DNA from: an uncultured bacterium
GTDB taxonomy: Bacteria; Cyanobacteriota; Vampirovibrionia; Gastranaerophilales; Gastranaerophilaceae
Reading direction: 5' to 3'
Assembly (NCBI GenBank): GCA_902776035.1
Contig: CACYOO010000013.1
Coordinates: 39,314-103,313 of the forward strand
DNA: 64,000 nt
The stretch's first letter is position 1; every line of letters begins with the position of its first letter. Positions 63,539-64,000 of the stretch are shown here, piece after piece. Made by a program: the position numbers and the translations under genes. Below the pieces are notes generated by a model that made no database searches, was not told the origin of the DNA, and saw nothing but the letters and a program-made list of their open reading frames with translations.

Positions 63539-63600
63539 CATCGTAGGAGTGAAGCTCATCATTAAGGAAACTACCTCAAATCCTTAATGGTGTGTCCTAC
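63485..63600 (-). ncRNA. Predicted antisense RNA C (candidate antitoxin)
   Basis: It would start near 63600, fold a 9-bp hairpin CATTAAGGA/TCCTTAATG (63560-63589), and may end after the hairpin inside ORF C, where TTATTATTTTC follows on the minus strand. It would be complementary to most of ORF C. The 3' end is the least certain of the three. Confidence 0.52.
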
Positions 63601-63606
63601 ACTTAT

Positions 63607-63635
63607 ATTATTTACTATATTTTTAGTTTTGTCAA
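63607..63635 (-). promoter_or_regulatory. Antisense promoter of cassette C
   Basis: On the minus strand, TTGACA (63630-63635), 17 bases and AATAAT (63607-63612). It has the same boxes and spacing as the ssrA promoter in this window. Confidence 0.75.
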
Positions 63636-63793
63636 GTGCAAATCCGCTGTCTTGGATTATTGGCGGTTCATAGTGCTACTATTCGCTTTTGTTTTGCTTT
63701 CTCAAAACAAGTAAGCTCATTGGCACTATTTGGCACTATTCACAGGGACGTGTTTCGTTCACATTGTTCACTGCACACTTGCCAAAATCCGCT

Positions 63794-63845
63794 GTCATGC
63801 TGAACTTGTTTCAGCATCTTTTTTGTTCGGGATTCCGAAACAAGT
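63794..63845. repeat. Palindromic repeat, truncated right arm
   Basis: The left arm (63794-63818) is complete; the right arm (63831-63845) breaks off after GATTCCGAAACAAGT and runs into GCAAATCC, a segment shared with the cassette tails. Confidence 0.82.
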
Positions 63846-64000
63846 GCAAATCCTAGAAAATCACCCCCTCTGTATCTGTCTTGGATTATTCGGGTACGCA
63901 TCGGCTTGTTGCTCGTATAAATTGCTGTCGCAATTTTAGTAACTTCGCAATCGCCTATTGCTCTTACGGGTTTCACTCACTTACGTTCGTTTCACCCTAC
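63846..64000. other. Window end without a recognised gene
   Basis: A TGTCTTGGATTATT segment here also occurs near 63648. No ORF with a ribosome binding site, RNA gene or clear hairpin was found. It may be more of the same repeat-rich region continuing past the edge. Confidence 0.4.

Noticed and set aside
62887..63845. Recurring GTCATGCTGAACTTG segments as a CRISPR array
   Set aside because: Copies are palindromic, unequally spaced and partly truncated, with promoters and ORFs between them.
63740..63976. 78-codon minus-strand ORF at the right end
   Set aside because: It runs through the palindromic repeat and has no binding site; translated repeat rather than a gene.

Overview
The window looks like a chromosomal segment of a low-GC, didermic gut bacterium of the Gastranaerophilales/Melainabacteria (Vampirovibrionia) type, the non-photosynthetic sister group of Cyanobacteria. 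This lineage call is inference. It rests on very low GC, atpD-atpC standing apart from the rest of the ATP synthase genes (the cyanobacterial arrangement), a PilT ATPase, an outer-membrane-like secreted protein, and small proteins with an N-terminal F-x-G motif. All genes read in the standard code, and no prophage, transposase, rRNA or CRISPR array is visible.

Layout. 1-6331 is signalling: a PleD-like receiver protein, three microproteins missed by a 60-residue cutoff, a SpoIIE-type phosphatase with a sensor module, and a large hybrid histidine kinase. 6397-6978 holds ssrA (tmRNA) with a tandem duplication of its 3' flank. 7043-8856 is atpC-atpD. 8993-13265 is a sensor kinase, alanine racemase and a lipoamide-dehydrogenase-like operon. 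13336-24282 carries housekeeping genes (pcrA, a DprA-like protein, Nudix, ffh, gatA, a CoA-disulfide-reductase-like enzyme, a dCMP-deaminase-like enzyme, rpmB) and a 9-residue-repeat ETAG protein. 24362-34817 mixes an RpfG-type HD-GYP regulator, a cupin protein, thrB, a YhaM-like nuclease, a divisome-like coiled coil with a TPR protein, and glf with an unknown neighbour. 34946-37507 (minus) is the rpmG-tRNA-Trp-secE-nusG-rplK-rplA operon with a promoter and palindrome at its head. 37711-50894 has HEAT-repeat and GAF-kinase genes, acpS, leuS, valS, gap, holA, holB and a frameshifted ROK glucokinase. 51052-62299 has repeat-rich secreted proteins, nagZ, two paired F-x-G proteins, pilT, a PC4-like protein, priA, ald, an ABC-F ATPase and a glycine-zipper protein.

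The last 1.7 kb (62300-64000) has no ordinary gene but is the most unusual part. It holds three related cassettes, each with a promoter, a leader, a Shine-Dalgarno site, a very short hydrophobic ORF (18, 33 and 21 residues), a hairpin, and a convergent near-consensus antisense promoter. Palindromic GTCATGCTGAACTTG-type repeats separate them. This is the architecture of a type I toxin-antitoxin array, and the short sequences near the two transcription starts of each cassette form complementary pairs that differ compensatorily between cassettes.

Several genes, including three signalling genes, lack a Shine-Dalgarno site and have a -10 box 6-10 nt before the ATG, which suggests leaderless or nearly leaderless mRNAs. 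Functional calls are from motifs read by eye; no database search was run.
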